Source of the DNA: Pseudophaeobacter leonis
GTDB taxonomy: Bacteria; Pseudomonadota; Alphaproteobacteria; Rhodobacterales; Rhodobacteraceae
DNA length: 64,000 bases
Direction of reading: 5' to 3'
Assembly: GCF_002087335.1 (NCBI RefSeq)
Contig: NZ_MWVJ01000102.1
Span: forward strand, 62,001-126,000
Shown: positions 47,639-58,481 of the stretch, in pieces
How positions within the stretch are numbered: position 1 is the first letter of the stretch
How the letters are laid out: each line of letters opens with the position of its first letter
The notes under the pieces: generated by a model
Told to the model about the DNA's origin: nothing
What the model saw: the letters and a program-made list of their open reading frames with translations, nothing else
The model's database searches: none
Translations under genes and position numbers: made by a program

Positions 47639-49557
47639 TTACGCGGTTGGCTCGGGCTCCATCTCGCCATCTGCACCACCTTCAGAAGTCGGCTTCTTTG
47701 GCTTGGCTTTTGGTATCGCGGTGACCGAGCCCTTACCCTGATCCTCATCCGAATCGTCGCCGTTCTCATGTGGAGGCTCGCCGCGCATGACCCGCTCGAT
47801 CTCATCACCGGTCAGAGTCTCATACTCCAGTAGCCCTTCAGCCAGCCGTTCCCACTCATCCTTGTGCTCAGTCAGGATTTTGTAGGCGCGATCATAGCCG
47901 TTTTGGATAAAGAGACGCACCTCGTCCTCGATCAGCTCTTTGGTATGCGCCGACACAGAGAAACCGGTGGTATTGCCACTGTAGCCTTCATGCGCCTCGG
48001 CGTAATCGATATTTCCAACCTTGTCGGACATGCCCCAACGCATGATCATAGCGCGGGACAATTGACTGGCCTGCTGAATATCACCCGCCGGACCATTCGA
48101 GACATGGTCTTCGCCGTATTTGATGATCTCGGCAGCCTTGCCCGCCATGGTCATAGCCAGCTTCTGGTTGCATTCATCCTTGTGCCAGTTCAGACGGTCC
48201 ATTTCCGGCAATGACACCACCATCCCCAGGGCACCGCCCCGTGGAATGATCGTAGCCTTGTAGACAGGATCGCATTCCGGCAGCTTCATGCCAACCACAG
48301 CGTGACCGGCTTCGTGATAGGCGGTCTTTTCCTTTTGATCCTGCGTCAGCACCATAGAGCGACGCTCGGCGCCCATCATCACCTTGTCCTTGGCGGCTTC
48401 AAAATCCTCCATGGTGACAAAGCGACGGCCAACCCGTGCGGCCATCAGAGCCGCCTCATTCACCAGGTTGGCAAGATCCGCGCCGGAAAATCCGGGGCTG
48501 CCACGGGCAATGATGCGCAGATCCACATCCGGCCCCAGCGGGGTCTTGCGCGCATGCACACCCAGGATTTTTTCACGGCCCTTGATGTCAGGGTTTGACA
48601 CAGTCACGTTGCGGTCAAAACGACCCGGACGCAGCAAGGCAGGGTCCAGAACATCCTTGCGGTTTGTCGCCGCCAGAATGATCACGCCTTCATTGGCTTC
48701 AAAACCATCCATCTCACCAGCAGCTGGTTCAATGTCTGTTCGCGCTCGTCATTGCCGCCGCCATAGCCGGCACCGCGATGGCGCCCCACGGCGTCGATCT
48801 CATCGATAAAGACGATACAGGGTGCGTTCTTTTTGGCCTGCTCGAACATGTCGCGCACGCGAGAGGCGCCAACGCCAACAAACATCTCGACAAAAGCAGA
48901 CCCCGAAATGGTAAAGAAGGGCACGCCCGCCTCACCTGCAATGGCGCGCGCCAGCAGGGTTTTACCGGTGCCGGGAGGGCCAACCAGCAAAGCGCCTTTT
49001 GGAATTTTGCCACCAAGACGCGAGAACTTCTGCGGGTTACGCAGGAACTCAACGATCTCTTCCAGCTCTTCCTTGGCCTCATCAATGCCCGCCACATCGT
49101 CAAAGGTGACGCGGCCCTGCTTTTCCGTCAGCATCTTGGCCTTGGATTTGCCAAAGCCCATAGCGCCGCCTTTTCCGCCGCCCTGCATCCGGTTCATGAA
49201 AAAGATCCAGACACCGATCAACAGCACAAAGGGCAACAGGGTGATCAGAAACGACTGAAAGCCGGACTGCTGCTGCTTCTCGGCGCGAACCGGGATGTTG
49301 TTGTTGATCAGCAGCTCTGTGACTTTAGCGTCAGCCGGTTTGATCGTGACGTAGGTGCCGTCCGAGGTAGAGAAGCGAACCTGCTCCCCATCCAGAACCG
49401 CCGTGTTCACCTGGCCGCCTTCAACCAAAGTCACAAATTCAGAAAATGTGCGTTCATTGCTCTGCATCGTGCCGCCTGATCCACTGAACAAATTGAACAG
49501 AGCCAGAATCAATACGAACAGAACAACCCAGAATGCAATGTTACGTGCGTTGCCCAA
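47639..49557 (-). CDS. ftsH: ATP-dependent zinc metalloprotease FtsH, apparent frameshift
   Basis: This membrane AAA+ protease (about 640 residues) has two N-terminal helices around a periplasmic domain. It has Walker A GPPGTGKT, Walker B IVFIDEID, the second region of homology LRPGRFDR, and the zinc site [12 protein letters not shown] 49557 ([14 protein letters not shown]) is chosen: GGGAGA lies 6 bases upstream, and residues before it do not fit the family. The frame breaks near 48714-48716, where GTGGAG reads GTGAG between NQLLV and MDGFEANEG. The essential role of FtsH makes a sequence error likely. Confidence 0.94.
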
Positions 49558-49632
49558 GGAAAGTCTCCCAATAGCCGGGCACCCTCGCAGGGCGCCTTCG
49601 TTGCGCATAAAATAAGGAACATTCCCGCAGGT

Positions 49633-50982
49633 TCAATGCGATAAAAGCGATGCAAAGAACTCTTCTGCACTATTTATCGGTTCTGCCGTTGTTCCATTGG
49701 CAAAACCGGCGAGCGGAGCGGCCATTAATTCCGCGCCCTGCCAGAGCGCAGGCGTCGCCTCCAGAACCGGCGCCGGGCGGCCCTGCGCCTGCCAATCCGG
49801 GCAGGCCCGCAGCCCCTGGCCGCCCAGAGCGCGCACCTCACAAGCCCCTAGCTTTCCAGCAAAAACACGCCAGTTTTGATCCCAGACCTCACCCGACGAG
49901 GCAGACATGTTTTGCACTGCTGCCCCTTCGCGACAAATCCAGATATTGCCTTTGTGATTGAGGATACGACAGCCCGCCAGGGTGGTTGAGCCGCCCCGTT
50001 GTGCCGTTGCGACAGCTTCGATCATTGGGGCGCGTCTCGGCGGGTATTGGCCACCAGAAATCCACAAAAGAGCCTGTACCATCAGCCGATGCGAGATTTC
50101 ATCCGGCAAAACCCGGAATTTTCGCAGCTCTATAACGATGGCGCCGGCCTGAATTTCGACCATGTCGCGTGCCGAAAGATAGGTATACCAGTTCAGCGCC
50201 GTCCCGGCCTTGCCCATATTTTGCGCAACTGTTGAGAGCGCCTCGACTGACAGCCCCAGTTCTTCAAGCACCACAAGCGCTTTGCGGGTTCTGATCCGCT
50301 CAAAACGCTCATCCTCGTTGGACGGATCGTCAATCCAGTCCAGATTATTGTCCCGCAGATAGGCGCGCAGGGCGGCGCGGCGCAGCTGCAGCATGGGCCT
50401 GAGCAGGCAAACGCCATCCTGACTGCGCTGCGACGCCATGCCGGCCAATCCGGTGACGCCTGCGGCCCGCATCAGGCGCATCACCACAGTTTCTGCCTGA
50501 TCGTCAGCGGTGTGCCCCAGGGCAAGAATCGGCACGTCGTTCTGACGCGCCCAATCTGTCAGCAGACCATAGCGGGCCCGCCGGGCCTGATCCTGCAGGT
50601 TGCCAAGCGCGCTTGGCCCCTTTTGCCAGGTCAACAATGCGTGACGGATACCCAATGCGCGGGCTGTGTTTGCGACAAAATCGGCTTCCTGCCGCGATTC
50701 CGGGCGCAAGCCGTGGTCCACAGTCACTGCAAGCAATTCAACCGGATCGTTGCAAAAGCACGCATGCAGCAGATGCAAAAGAGCAATGGAATCGCCGCCA
50801 CCAGACACCGCAACACCGATCCGCGCGGGCAGTGTTTTTGGAAATTGCTGCCGCAGCATCTCCAGCATCGTATCTCTGGCCTCATTTTGGGCACCGGCGC
50901 CTGTCATAGGTAGGCCAGTCACAGGGGAGCCTGTCACGGAGGGCCCTGTCACTGGAGGACCTGTCACTGGAGGGCCTGTCAC
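49633..50982 (-). CDS. tilS: tRNA(Ile)-lysidine synthase TilS
   Basis: This 449-residue enzyme converts C34 of the AUA-reading tRNA(Ile) to lysidine. The PP-loop reads GVAVSGGGDSIALL. The start is GTG 50982, overlapping the cpoB stop as GTGA, but the first 30 residues are only a minisatellite (VTGPP repeats), so the true start could be ATG at residue 39 (MLEMLRQQFP). The C-terminal half is weakly conserved, as usual. It lies upstream of ftsH, the common alpha-proteobacterial order. Confidence 0.9.
   Translation of the reverse strand: MTGPPVTGPPVTGPSVTGSPVTGLPMTGAGAQNEARDTMLEMLRQQFPKTLPARIGVAVSGGGDSIALLHLLHACFCNDPVELLAVTVDHGLRPESRQEADFVANTARALGIRHALLTWQKGPSALGNLQDQARRARYGLLTDWARQNDVPILALGHTADDQAETVVMRLMRAAGVTGLAGMASQRSQDGVCLLRPMLQLRRAALRAYLRDNNLDWIDDPSNEDERFERIRTRKALVVLEELGLSVEALSTVAQNMGKAGTALNWYTYLSARDMVEIQAGAIVIELRKFRVLPDEISHRLMVQALLWISGGQYPPRRAPMIEAVATAQRGGSTTLAGCRILNHKGNIWICREGAAVQNMSASSGEVWDQNWRVFAGKLGACEVRALGGQGLRACPDWQAQGRPAPVLEATPALWQGAELMAAPLAGFANGTTAEPINSAEEFFASLLSH
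50893..50982. repeat. 15-base minisatellite at the tilS start
   Basis: Six units of 15 bases encode VTGPP, VTGPP, VTGPS, VTGSP, VTGLP and MTGAG in the tilS frame. The first unit overlaps the cpoB stop codon. Each unit carries a GTG or ATG, so each could be a start codon. Copy number would change the TilS N-terminus without affecting frame. Confidence 0.8.
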
Positions 50983-51854
50983 GGGCAGCCCAAAGCAGCC
51001 CTCTCGACCACTGCCTGCGCAACAATGCTCTGGCCTGGGAACCGCACGTCCACCTCAGAGAGCGTAATGCAGGCCTGATCGACCTGACCAAGACGGCCCA
51101 GAGCAGCCCCCAGTTCAAACAAAGCCTGCGGCGCGGTCTCACCCTCGGCGTTGCCGGTGAAGGCCGCCAGATAGGCGCGTGCCGCCTCGCGGGTGTCGCC
51201 CAGCCCATCAAGCGCCTTGCCGCGTTCGAAATCAGCCTTTGGGGCCAGCGGACTACCGGGGTAGGCCTGGGTAAAGATGGCAAATTTCTCAGCGGCGAGC
51301 TGATGCTCCCTCGCTTTCAGCGCCAGTTCAGCCGCGTCAAAATCGGCCTGCTCGCCAATCGCCAGCTCCCTGCCCGTTTCGCCAGTCGGCAGGCTGGGTC
51401 CCGCCCCGGTCGTCGCCCCGGTCGCCGCCGTGTCACCAGAGGTTCCTTCCCGGCCCAGGGTGGTTGTCTCGCCAAGCGCGGCAATGTCGCCACCTTCAAG
51501 CTCCACCAGGCGGAATTCGAGATCGCCAATGCGATTGGTTCCGTCCGCCACGATGCGAATGATACGGTATTCCAGCTGTTCCGTCTGTGCCGTCAGCCCC
51601 TGCAATCCGGCCTCGATGGCCGCAACCCGGTCCAGAACAGATCCCTCTGCCGGGACGCCGGAATTGGCGCCACCTGTGGTCGAGAGCTCACGCTTCAGAC
51701 GCTGAATATCCACATGCAGCACCGTCAACTCCTGACGAATATCCGCCAGCGTCTGCTGGTCCTGTGCCGCCAGGGGCTGCAAAAAGGCCAGCGGTAAAAC
51801 CAGAGGCAAAACAGGGGTAGCGATGAGACGTGCGGCGCGGAACAGTTGCATCAT
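50979..51854 (-). CDS. cpoB: Tol-Pal system protein CpoB/YbgF
   Basis: This 291-residue periplasmic protein has a signal peptide (cleavage near QPLAAQ). It has a coiled-coil-prone region (ADIRQELTVLHVDIQRLKREL) and a Gly/Thr-rich linker. Its C-terminal TPR domain reads LAAEKFAIFTQAYPGSPLAPKADFERGKALDGLGDTREAARAYLAAF. CpoB coordinates outer-membrane constriction with peptidoglycan synthesis. The gene follows pal immediately and overlaps tilS at its stop. Confidence 0.9.
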   Translation of the reverse strand: MMQLFRAARLIATPVLPLVLPLAFLQPLAAQDQQTLADIRQELTVLHVDIQRLKRELSTTGGANSGVPAEGSVLDRVAAIEAGLQGLTAQTEQLEYRIIRIVADGTNRIGDLEFRLVELEGGDIAALGETTTLGREGTSGDTAATGATTGAGPSLPTGETGRELAIGEQADFDAAELALKAREHQLAAEKFAIFTQAYPGSPLAPKADFERGKALDGLGDTREAARAYLAAFTGNAEGETAPQALFELGAALGRLGQVDQACITLSEVDVRFPGQSIVAQAVVERAALGCP

Positions 51855-51855
51855 T

Positions 51856-52357
51856 TCACCCCGTCAATCCACCCGCCAGCACGGTGACCGCGCGACGGTT
51901 CTTGGCGTAACAGCTCTCGGCGGAACAGATCTCAAGCGGGCGCTCTTTGCCAAAGCTCACCACCTGGATCCGAGACCCGGAAATGCCCTGTGAAATCAGG
52001 AATTCGCGGGCAGAGTTCGCACGGCGCGCGCCAAGGGCAAGGTTATACTCGCGGGTGCCCTGCTCATCCGCATGGCCCTGAATGGTGACCACATAGTCAG
52101 GCTTTGTGGTCAACCATCTCGCCTGCTGCTGTAAAATGGCCTCGGCGTCCGGGGTTCAGGGTTGACTGGTCAACGAGAAAGAGAACCCGGTCGCCAATGG
52201 TCTGCTGAAAATAGGCCGGGCTGGCCGGATCGAGATTTGACCCACCCAGGGCGGCGCCGCCCGTATTGCCCGCGCCGGTATCATCCCAGGACGTATTGCT
52301 GCACGCCGCAAGCCCCAAGACCGCAACCAGCATAAATGCCTTCTTAAAACCGCTCAT
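51856..52357 (-). CDS. pal: Peptidoglycan-associated lipoprotein Pal, apparent frameshift
   Basis: Pal is an outer-membrane lipoprotein with an OmpA-like domain. The signal MSGFKKAFMLVAVLGLAAC has the lipobox. The domain contains DRVLFLVDQSTL, VVTIQGHADEQGTREYNLALGARRAN and YAKNRRAVTVL. The frame breaks at about 52155-52156: one extra base between DQSTL and TPDAEAILQQQARWL. The full length is about 167 residues. It is part of the tolQRAB-pal-cpoB block. Confidence 0.92.
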
Positions 52358-52486
52358 GACTCTACCTATTCCTTTGCGTTTCTTGGCGCCAACTTATCAC
52401 AGCCACAGGGTCTGTTCCATGCAGGTGTTTGCTACCTTGCGTTTTGGCGCCGGATCGGCCTGTGACAGTCTTCTTCTGACGTTCTT

Positions 52487-53820
52487 CTATTGCAGCAAGG
52501 GCGACCAGGCTGGGTCCGATGCCCCATCCGGTGTGCGCACGGGTTTCAGGTTTCGCCCGAGAATATCCACCGAATAGAGCAGTGCACGCCCATTTGCGCC
52601 CTGTGTCTCGCGGGTGAACATAATGACCCGGCCATTGGGCGACCAACTGGGGCCTTCGTCCAGAAATGAGGCGGTCAGCAAACGTTCCTCGCTGCCGTCC
52701 AGACGCATAACGCCAATATGGAATCGCCCCTTGCTCTGCTTGGTAAAGGCAACCAGATCGCCGCGGGGCGACCAGACCGGCGTGCCATAACGCCCCTTGC
52801 CAAAGCTGATCCGCCGGGCTTCGCCGCCACCTGCTGCCATCACATAGAGCTGCGGCGTGCCGGAGCGGTCGCTCTCAAACACGATCTGGCTGCCATCTGG
52901 CGAATAAGACGGCGCCGTCTCGATTGAAGGCGCGCGGGTCAGGCGTGTGCGGCTGCCGGTGGCAATATCCATGGTATATAGATCAGTATTGCCGCCCTCG
53001 GCCTGCGAATAGACCACCGTGTTGCCATCGGGCGCAAAGCGGGGCGCAAAGCTCATGATGCCGTTGTCCGCCGACAGGATTCGGCGCTGCACCTTGCCCA
53101 CATCCAGCACATGGATCTGCGGAAAGCCGCTTTCATAGCTGGTATAGAGCACCCGGTCGCCAGTTGGGGAAAAGCGTGGCGCCAGAACCAGCGCGGCACT
53201 GTTGGTCAGATACTGCACCCCGGCGCCATCGTAGTCCATGATCGCCAGCCGCTTGCGGCGGTCGTTCATGGGGCCGGTCTCTGAGACGAACACCACCCGA
53301 CTGTCAAAATAGCCGCTTTCGCCGGTGATCCGGCTATAGATCCATCCGCCACCTTATGCGCCATGCGGCGCCAGCCATCCGTGGTGCCGGTGAAATGCAA
53401 CCCCGCACCCAGTTCCTTGTCGGCAAAAATGTCATAGCCGCGAAACCCCACGGTGAGCTGTTTGCCATTAACAGAGACAGCTCCGGTGATCAGCGCCTGC
53501 GCATTCACCGCTTTCCAGTCGGCAAATTTCACCGGCGCATTAAAATCACTGACGCTGGAGATATGCGCCGTGGCTGGCACCTCACGAAACAGCCCGGTGC
53601 CGCTGAGATCAGCCGCGATGACACGGGTGATCTCTGCCGCCAGCTCTGCCGCCGAGGCGGTTTCGGCGATGAAGGTCGGCACCGCATAGGGCAAGGGCTC
53701 AATCACCCCGTCGGTGATCTCGATCCGCAAAGGGCCGGTCTGCGCCTGCGCCGGATTTCCCGATGCCAGCGGAACCGTGAGAAGAAGGCTTGCCACAAGG
53801 GCTGTCAGTTTGCGCCTCAT
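52487..53820 (-). CDS. tolB: Tol-Pal system beta-propeller protein TolB, apparent frameshift
   Basis: This periplasmic protein has a signal peptide (to about NPAQAQ), an N-terminal domain ([20 protein letters not shown]) and a six-bladed propeller. The WD-like repeats read [61 protein letters not shown] and [13 protein letters not shown]. The frame breaks near 53342-53346: HKVAD is followed, out of frame by one missing base, by [18 protein letters not shown]. The full length is about 444 residues. Confidence 0.93.
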
Positions 53821-53880
53821 TTGCGTCGCGTCCTTTCGGGATTGAATGTTATTTCAGTATCAGGTTTTTGCAACACGGAT

Positions 53881-53902
53881 GCAGGGGAAAAATGCCCCCT
53901 GC
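53881..53902. repeat. Hairpin in the tolA-tolB gap
   Basis: GCAGGGG (53881-53887) pairs with CCCCTGC (53896-53902). The 130-base gap between tolA and tolB has no gene. Without a T-run on the minus strand this may be a processing or attenuating structure between tolQRA and tolB. Confidence 0.45.
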
Positions 53903-53950
53903 CCCTCTCATAGCCGAGCCCAAAGCGCTGCGAAGTCAATTTTTGGTGTT

Positions 53951-55147
53951 TCATTTGATCCGCATCTTTTCCGGGTTAAAAGTCATCACAATGTCGCGCC
54001 AGTGGTCAAATTTCTCTGCAGGCAGCTGAAAGCCCCTGGCCCCACACCGAATGATGGCACGCCGCGCCGCCTCATAGGCCTGTTGTGCCGCACCGGACGA
54101 CCCGCCGCTGCTGGACACCAGCCGGATCGTGCCGGTTTTGGGACGACCATCGCGCTCCAGAGACACCGCAACTTCGACCGTGGTTTTGAGCGCGTCTGAA
54201 GACAGAGACCCTACATTCCAGCATTTTGAGACGGAAACCCGCAGCGCGTCCCGCTCGCCATTGGTCAGCGGCGGGCCTGCGGGCTCCGGTGCCGCCCCCT
54301 CGCCGCCGCCGGCAATGGCCGCCGCTAGGGCGTCTTCGATGGCAGAGTCGCGGGTGTCTTGCGCCGCCGCGGGAGATGTTTCAGGGGATTGAGCGCTGTC
54401 GGCGGTCTCGACCGGCGCGGGGCGCTGGGGCCGTGTCTTTGGCCGCATCGAGCGTGTTGGTGCCGTGACAGGTGGTGTTGTCTCAGATGGCGTTATGTCC
54501 GCAGGCGAAGGCTCTGCCCTGTCGCTTTCATTGGCCTCGGTGACAATACGGTCGCTGGCCTCTTCGGGAGCAGTCGCCTCCTGCTCAGGCTCATCGCTCA
54601 AAGCGCCCTGATCCGCCGTCACCTCAGGCTGGACCAGATCATCAACCGCCACCTCCTGCTCGGGGGCCTCAACAGGCACAGGCGCCACGCGGTCGGCAGG
54701 ACGTAGCTGCGCAGGCACCGGCAAGGCAGGCACGACAGCGGGTGCGTCGGGCGTGGCGGGCAGCTGGGCCGGGGGCGGTAATGTGACAGTCACCTGTGGT
54801 TCCGGCTCTGGTTCCGGCTCGGACACAGCGGTATCTTCTGCCGCAGGCGGCAGCACCGCGACCGGAGGGGGCACCTCGGGGCGCAATTCTGGCCTTACGT
54901 CCGGGCGGTTTGGCAGCTCTGGCGGCACTGCCGCGCTCAAAGGCGGGGTCAGGCCACCGGGGGTCTGGGCCAGCTGCGGCGCCTGGATCTGCTGGCTGAG
55001 CTTCGCAAAATCCTGCGCTGAGATCACCGCAACCTCGCGCACCTGCAGCGGCAGCGGCTCAGAGGAGAACCAGCCGCCAAAAGCAGCCCAGCCCACCAGC
55101 AGGCCGTGTCCAGCAAGAGAGATTTTGGTTCCGGTTTGCACGCCCAT
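53951..55147 (-). CDS. tolA: Tol-Pal system inner-membrane linker TolA
   Basis: This 398-residue protein has one N-terminal membrane helix (SLAGHGLLVGWAAFGGWF), a long Pro/Glu/Ala-rich periplasmic spacer (about residues 55-290) and a C-terminal domain. The C-terminal domain has TNGERDALRVSVSKCWNVG, VEVAVSLERDGRPKTGTIRLV and AARRAIIRCGARGFQLP. The spacer has no long helix, unlike the E. coli protein. Gene order and the C-terminal domain make the call sound. Confidence 0.88.
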   Translation of the reverse strand: MGVQTGTKISLAGHGLLVGWAAFGGWFSSEPLPLQVREVAVISAQDFAKLSQQIQAPQLAQTPGGLTPPLSAAVPPELPNRPDVRPELRPEVPPPVAVLPPAAEDTAVSEPEPEPEPQVTVTLPPPAQLPATPDAPAVVPALPVPAQLRPADRVAPVPVEAPEQEVAVDDLVQPEVTADQGALSDEPEQEATAPEEASDRIVTEANESDRAEPSPADITPSETTPPVTAPTRSMRPKTRPQRPAPVETADSAQSPETSPAAAQDTRDSAIEDALAAAIAGGGEGAAPEPAGPPLTNGERDALRVSVSKCWNVGSLSSDALKTTVEVAVSLERDGRPKTGTIRLVSSSGGSSGAAQQAYEAARRAIIRCGARGFQLPAEKFDHWRDIVMTFNPEKMRIK

Positions 55148-55167
55148 GTGAACGCCAGCGCCCCCGC

Positions 55168-55665
<498 letters not shown>

Positions 55666-55668
55666 GGA

Positions 55669-56364
55669 TCAGGAATCCAACTGGCGGCTGAGGATGGTGG
55701 CAAACTCGTCCGCAAAGGCCTCATAGCCTCCGAGGATGCGGTCACTGTCGGCGCTCAGCTTGTTGTAAAAGATCACCGCCGGGATGGCCGCCAGCAGGCC
55801 CAGCCCGGTCGCCAGCAGCGCCTCGGCGATGCCCGGTGCGACAACGGCCAGATTGGTGCTTTGCTGTTCTGCGATCTCGATAAAGGCGGTCATGATGCCC
55901 CAGACAGTGCCAAATAGACCAACAAAGGGCGCAGTCGAGCCCACAGTGGCAAGCACCGACAGGCCGCTTTGCAGGGTTTCGCTTTCTTTGGCGATAGCCA
56001 CATCCATCGAGCGGTCAATGCGCGCCTGCGCGCCGGGGATCAGGCCGCCATCGCTGCGATGGCTGCGGCGCCATTCCGCCATCCCAGCGGCAAAAATACG
56101 CTCGGAGCTGCCAGAGGGGTCAGGCCCCAACTGATCAAACAGCCCGTCCAGCGGCTCACCCGACCAAAAGGCCTGATCAAACCGGGCCGCCTGCCGACGC
56201 GCCTGGCGAAAGGTGATGAGTTTTTGCACAATGATGCTCCACGACCAGATCGAGGCGGCGGTCAGCATCAGCATCACCAGTTTCACAGTGAAGGTGGCCC
56301 GCGCGAAAAGACCCCACATGGAGAAATCAATCTCCTGCGCCAGCGCCAGAGTTTCTGCTTCCAT
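55669..56364 (-). CDS. tolQ: Tol-Pal system proton channel protein TolQ
   Basis: This 231-residue ExbB/TolQ protein has three membrane helices. LSVLATVGSTAPFVGLFGTVWGIMTAFIEIAEQQ and APGIAEALLATGLGLLAAIPAVIFYNKLSAD are the conserved pore segments. It heads the tolQRA block. The ybgC gene precedes it after a gap of about 168 bases. Confidence 0.95.
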   Translation of the reverse strand: MEAETLALAQEIDFSMWGLFARATFTVKLVMLMLTAASIWSWSIIVQKLITFRQARRQAARFDQAFWSGEPLDGLFDQLGPDPSGSSERIFAAGMAEWRRSHRSDGGLIPGAQARIDRSMDVAIAKESETLQSGLSVLATVGSTAPFVGLFGTVWGIMTAFIEIAEQQSTNLAVVAPGIAEALLATGLGLLAAIPAVIFYNKLSADSDRILGGYEAFADEFATILSRQLDS

Positions 56365-56532
56365 TTGCCTGCTCTATCTCTGCCGGATCATTCCGGACAT
56401 TCTCGTCATTGCAGATGCCCCTCAGGGGTCATCGGACCTCAGTCTACAGCCGTCTGTCGCGGCTTTCATTGCATCCAAGGTATCCGAGTTCAAAAGTAAA
56501 AGCCAATCAAACAACCGCTCAGGGCGGCAATA

Positions 56533-56919
56533 TTACAGCAATGCGCGAATCTCTGCCGGAAGCCGGGTTGGCCTCCCGCCCTCTGCGGCCACGCAAACCG
56601 CCGTGACCTTGGCGCGAAACAGCACGGTCTCGCCCCGCGTAACCACCTGCCCCATGATCAGCCGGGCCGGTGTCACCTTGATCACCTCGGTCGCGACCAT
56701 GAGCTCATCATCGTATTTTGCCGAGGCAAGATAGTCCGCCTCAACCCGCTGCGCCACCCAGATCACCCCCGCATCGCGCATGGCATTCTGGTCATTACCG
56801 AGCCCCCGCACCCAATCGCTGCGGGCGCGCTCGATATAGCGCAGGTAATTGGCGTGATAGACGATGCCACCCATATCGGTGTCCTCGTAGTATACCCGGA
56901 CGGGAAAGGTATGGGTCAT
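56533..56919 (-). CDS. ybgC: Tol-Pal-associated acyl-CoA thioesterase YbgC
   Basis: This 128-residue hotdog thioesterase starts MTHTFPVRVYYEDTDMGGIVYHANYLRYIERAR; the active-site aspartate lies in YEDTDMGGIVYH. It acts on short acyl-CoA or acyl-ACP and is regularly linked to tol genes. It is complete. Confidence 0.94.
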   Translation of the reverse strand: MTHTFPVRVYYEDTDMGGIVYHANYLRYIERARSDWVRGLGNDQNAMRDAGVIWVAQRVEADYLASAKYDDELMVATEVIKVTPARLIMGQVVTRGETVLFRAKVTAVCVAAEGGRPTRLPAEIRALL

Positions 56920-56991
56920 TGGCCTGCACTCCTGCGTTCTGCCTGCACCCTAGAACTGGCCGAATAGGGCCACAAGCCCTGTCGCCGCGCC

Positions 56992-57567
56992 TCAGCCCGT
57001 TCCGTTGCGGCCTCTCTCAGGGAGGCCATCCAGCGGATACTGCGCCAGCACATCATAGCGCGGCCCTTCAGGCAGCAGGGTGGAGCGGTAGAGATTAAAA
57101 CTCTCCACCGGGACGTCTTTGATAGAAAAATCCCCATGCGCCTGCAGAGCATGGCCGATCTTTGCCAAAGCCCCCGAATCTAACCTGCGGGCAAATCGCA
57201 GCAATGTCACATGCGGGCGAAACCGTGCGCGGGGCAGCTCTATCCCTGCCGCCTGCACCCGGGTGCGCAAACGGCTGTGCAACTGGGTGAGGGCCGCATT
57301 GGGGGCTATATTGGCACACAGAACCTTGGGAGACTTGCCGCCCATCAGGTCAAGCCCCTGAACGGACAGAGACAGGCCGGGTGCCGTCACCTCGCACAGC
57401 TCTTGGTGCAGGGCGTCCAGCACGGCTGCGGGTTGGTCGTCGAGGAAGGCCAGCGTTATGTGCAGGTTCTCAGGCGGGACACTGCGTCCCACCGGGATCT
57501 CGGCTTGCAGGTCTTCCATTGCGTCCAAAACCGGATCGGGCAGCGGCAGCCCCAGGAAGGCGCGCAT
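56992..57567 (-). CDS. thpR: RNA 2',3'-cyclic phosphodiesterase / 2'-5' RNA ligase
   Basis: This 2H phosphoesterase of about 191 residues starts at ATG 57567 (MRAFLGLPLPDPVLDAMEDL). The two HxT motifs are HITLAFLDD and HVTLLRFARR. The start is preferred over an upstream ATG because it opens the family-typical N-terminus and follows the preceding stop by 4 bases. The physiological substrate of this family is not settled. Confidence 0.9.
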   Translation of the reverse strand: MRAFLGLPLPDPVLDAMEDLQAEIPVGRSVPPENLHITLAFLDDQPAAVLDALHQELCEVTAPGLSLSVQGLDLMGGKSPKVLCANIAPNAALTQLHSRLRTRVQAAGIELPRARFRPHVTLLRFARRLDSGALAKIGHALQAHGDFSIKDVPVESFNLYRSTLLPEGPRYDVLAQYPLDGLPERGRNGTG

Positions 57568-57571
57568 CGTC

Positions 57572-58225
57572 TCAATCCTGGGGGGCTGCAGGCGCCTGAA
57601 GCCGTGCAAACAGCCGCAGCGCATGAGAGGCATCATTGGCCGAGGGTGGCATTAAGCGGTCATAGCCGGCCGCGATGATGGCGGCGATCTCGGGGCGCAG
57701 GATGGTGGCGCCGGTCTCTGGCAACACCGCCAGTGGCGAGATCTCGGCAAAAGCCTGATCACTCCAGAGCAGGATGACCTGCACCGCCTGGCTCAGCGCC
57801 AGTGTTTCGGCAGGCAGGTCAGCCATGGTGCCCTGCATGCGTAAAAAGACAAAGCTGGCCTGAATGGCGCCCTGCTCGTCAAAGCGAAAGGCGCGGTATT
57901 GGCTGGCATTGGCCTGCTGAAGCCGCGCCACCAAAGGCGCAAGATCCGGGATCAGGCGTCCGAGATCTGGCACATCGAGCAACTCGTTCCAGTCGCGAAA
58001 GAAGAAGAACATCAGGTTTGAGCCCAGCTCGGGGTCTGTCTCGGCCATCTGGTGCCCGGCAAGTGTGGCCACAGCCTCGATCGCGCCCTTGACCACCTGC
58101 AGGGTCTGTTCCTGAACGCCAAAGACGATTGGTGCAATAGGGCGTCCCCAGCGGGCAAACCCGTAGGAGCCATCGCTGCGGGTAAACAGGGCTTGGATTT
58201 CTTCCGGTGTCAGGTCCAGGGACAT
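57572..58225 (-). CDS. Conserved hypothetical protein
   Basis: This 217-residue protein starts MSLDLTPEEIQALFTRSDGSYGFARWGRPIAPIVFG. It is not recognised. It is acidic, soluble-looking and lacks signal or membrane segments; the later region has TDPELGSNLMFFFFRDWNELLDVPDLGRLIPDL. Its stop is 4 bases from the thpR start, so the two are an operon. From memory such proteins accompany thpR in Rhodobacteraceae. An in-frame upstream extension to 58306 lacks a ribosome site. Confidence 0.75.
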   Translation of the reverse strand: MSLDLTPEEIQALFTRSDGSYGFARWGRPIAPIVFGVQEQTLQVVKGAIEAVATLAGHQMAETDPELGSNLMFFFFRDWNELLDVPDLGRLIPDLAPLVARLQQANASQYRAFRFDEQGAIQASFVFLRMQGTMADLPAETLALSQAVQVILLWSDQAFAEISPLAVLPETGATILRPEIAAIIAAGYDRLMPPSANDASHALRLFARLQAPAAPQD

Positions 58226-58376
58226 AAGATTTGCTCCATCAAGGCTGAAACGTATTGATCTGGGCTCTATGCCCCGCAGCGCGCAAAACGACAAGGCGAA
58301 CCGCAAGGATGCGCAAGCTCAGGGGGAGCTCCCGCGCCTGAAAGTGTCCTTGCCTGCGGCCAGGCGCCATTACAGC

Positions 58377-58404
58377 CTTGGGCCCGGCGCCGCTTGCGCG
58401 GCGC
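58377..58404 (-). repeat. REP-like palindromic element, copy E (inverted)
   Basis: CTTGGGCCCG is followed by stem GCGCCGC (58387-58393), loop TTGC, GCGGCGC (58398-58404). The GGGCCC flank is on the left, so it faces copy F about 80 bases away, as copy C faces D. Confidence 0.6.
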
Positions 58405-58481
58405 ACAGGCGTGTTTGGCCAAGGCGTTGCCCCCAGAAACCCGTGCCCAGACTGCCCATTGTCTCGACATCACCTTCTCCC

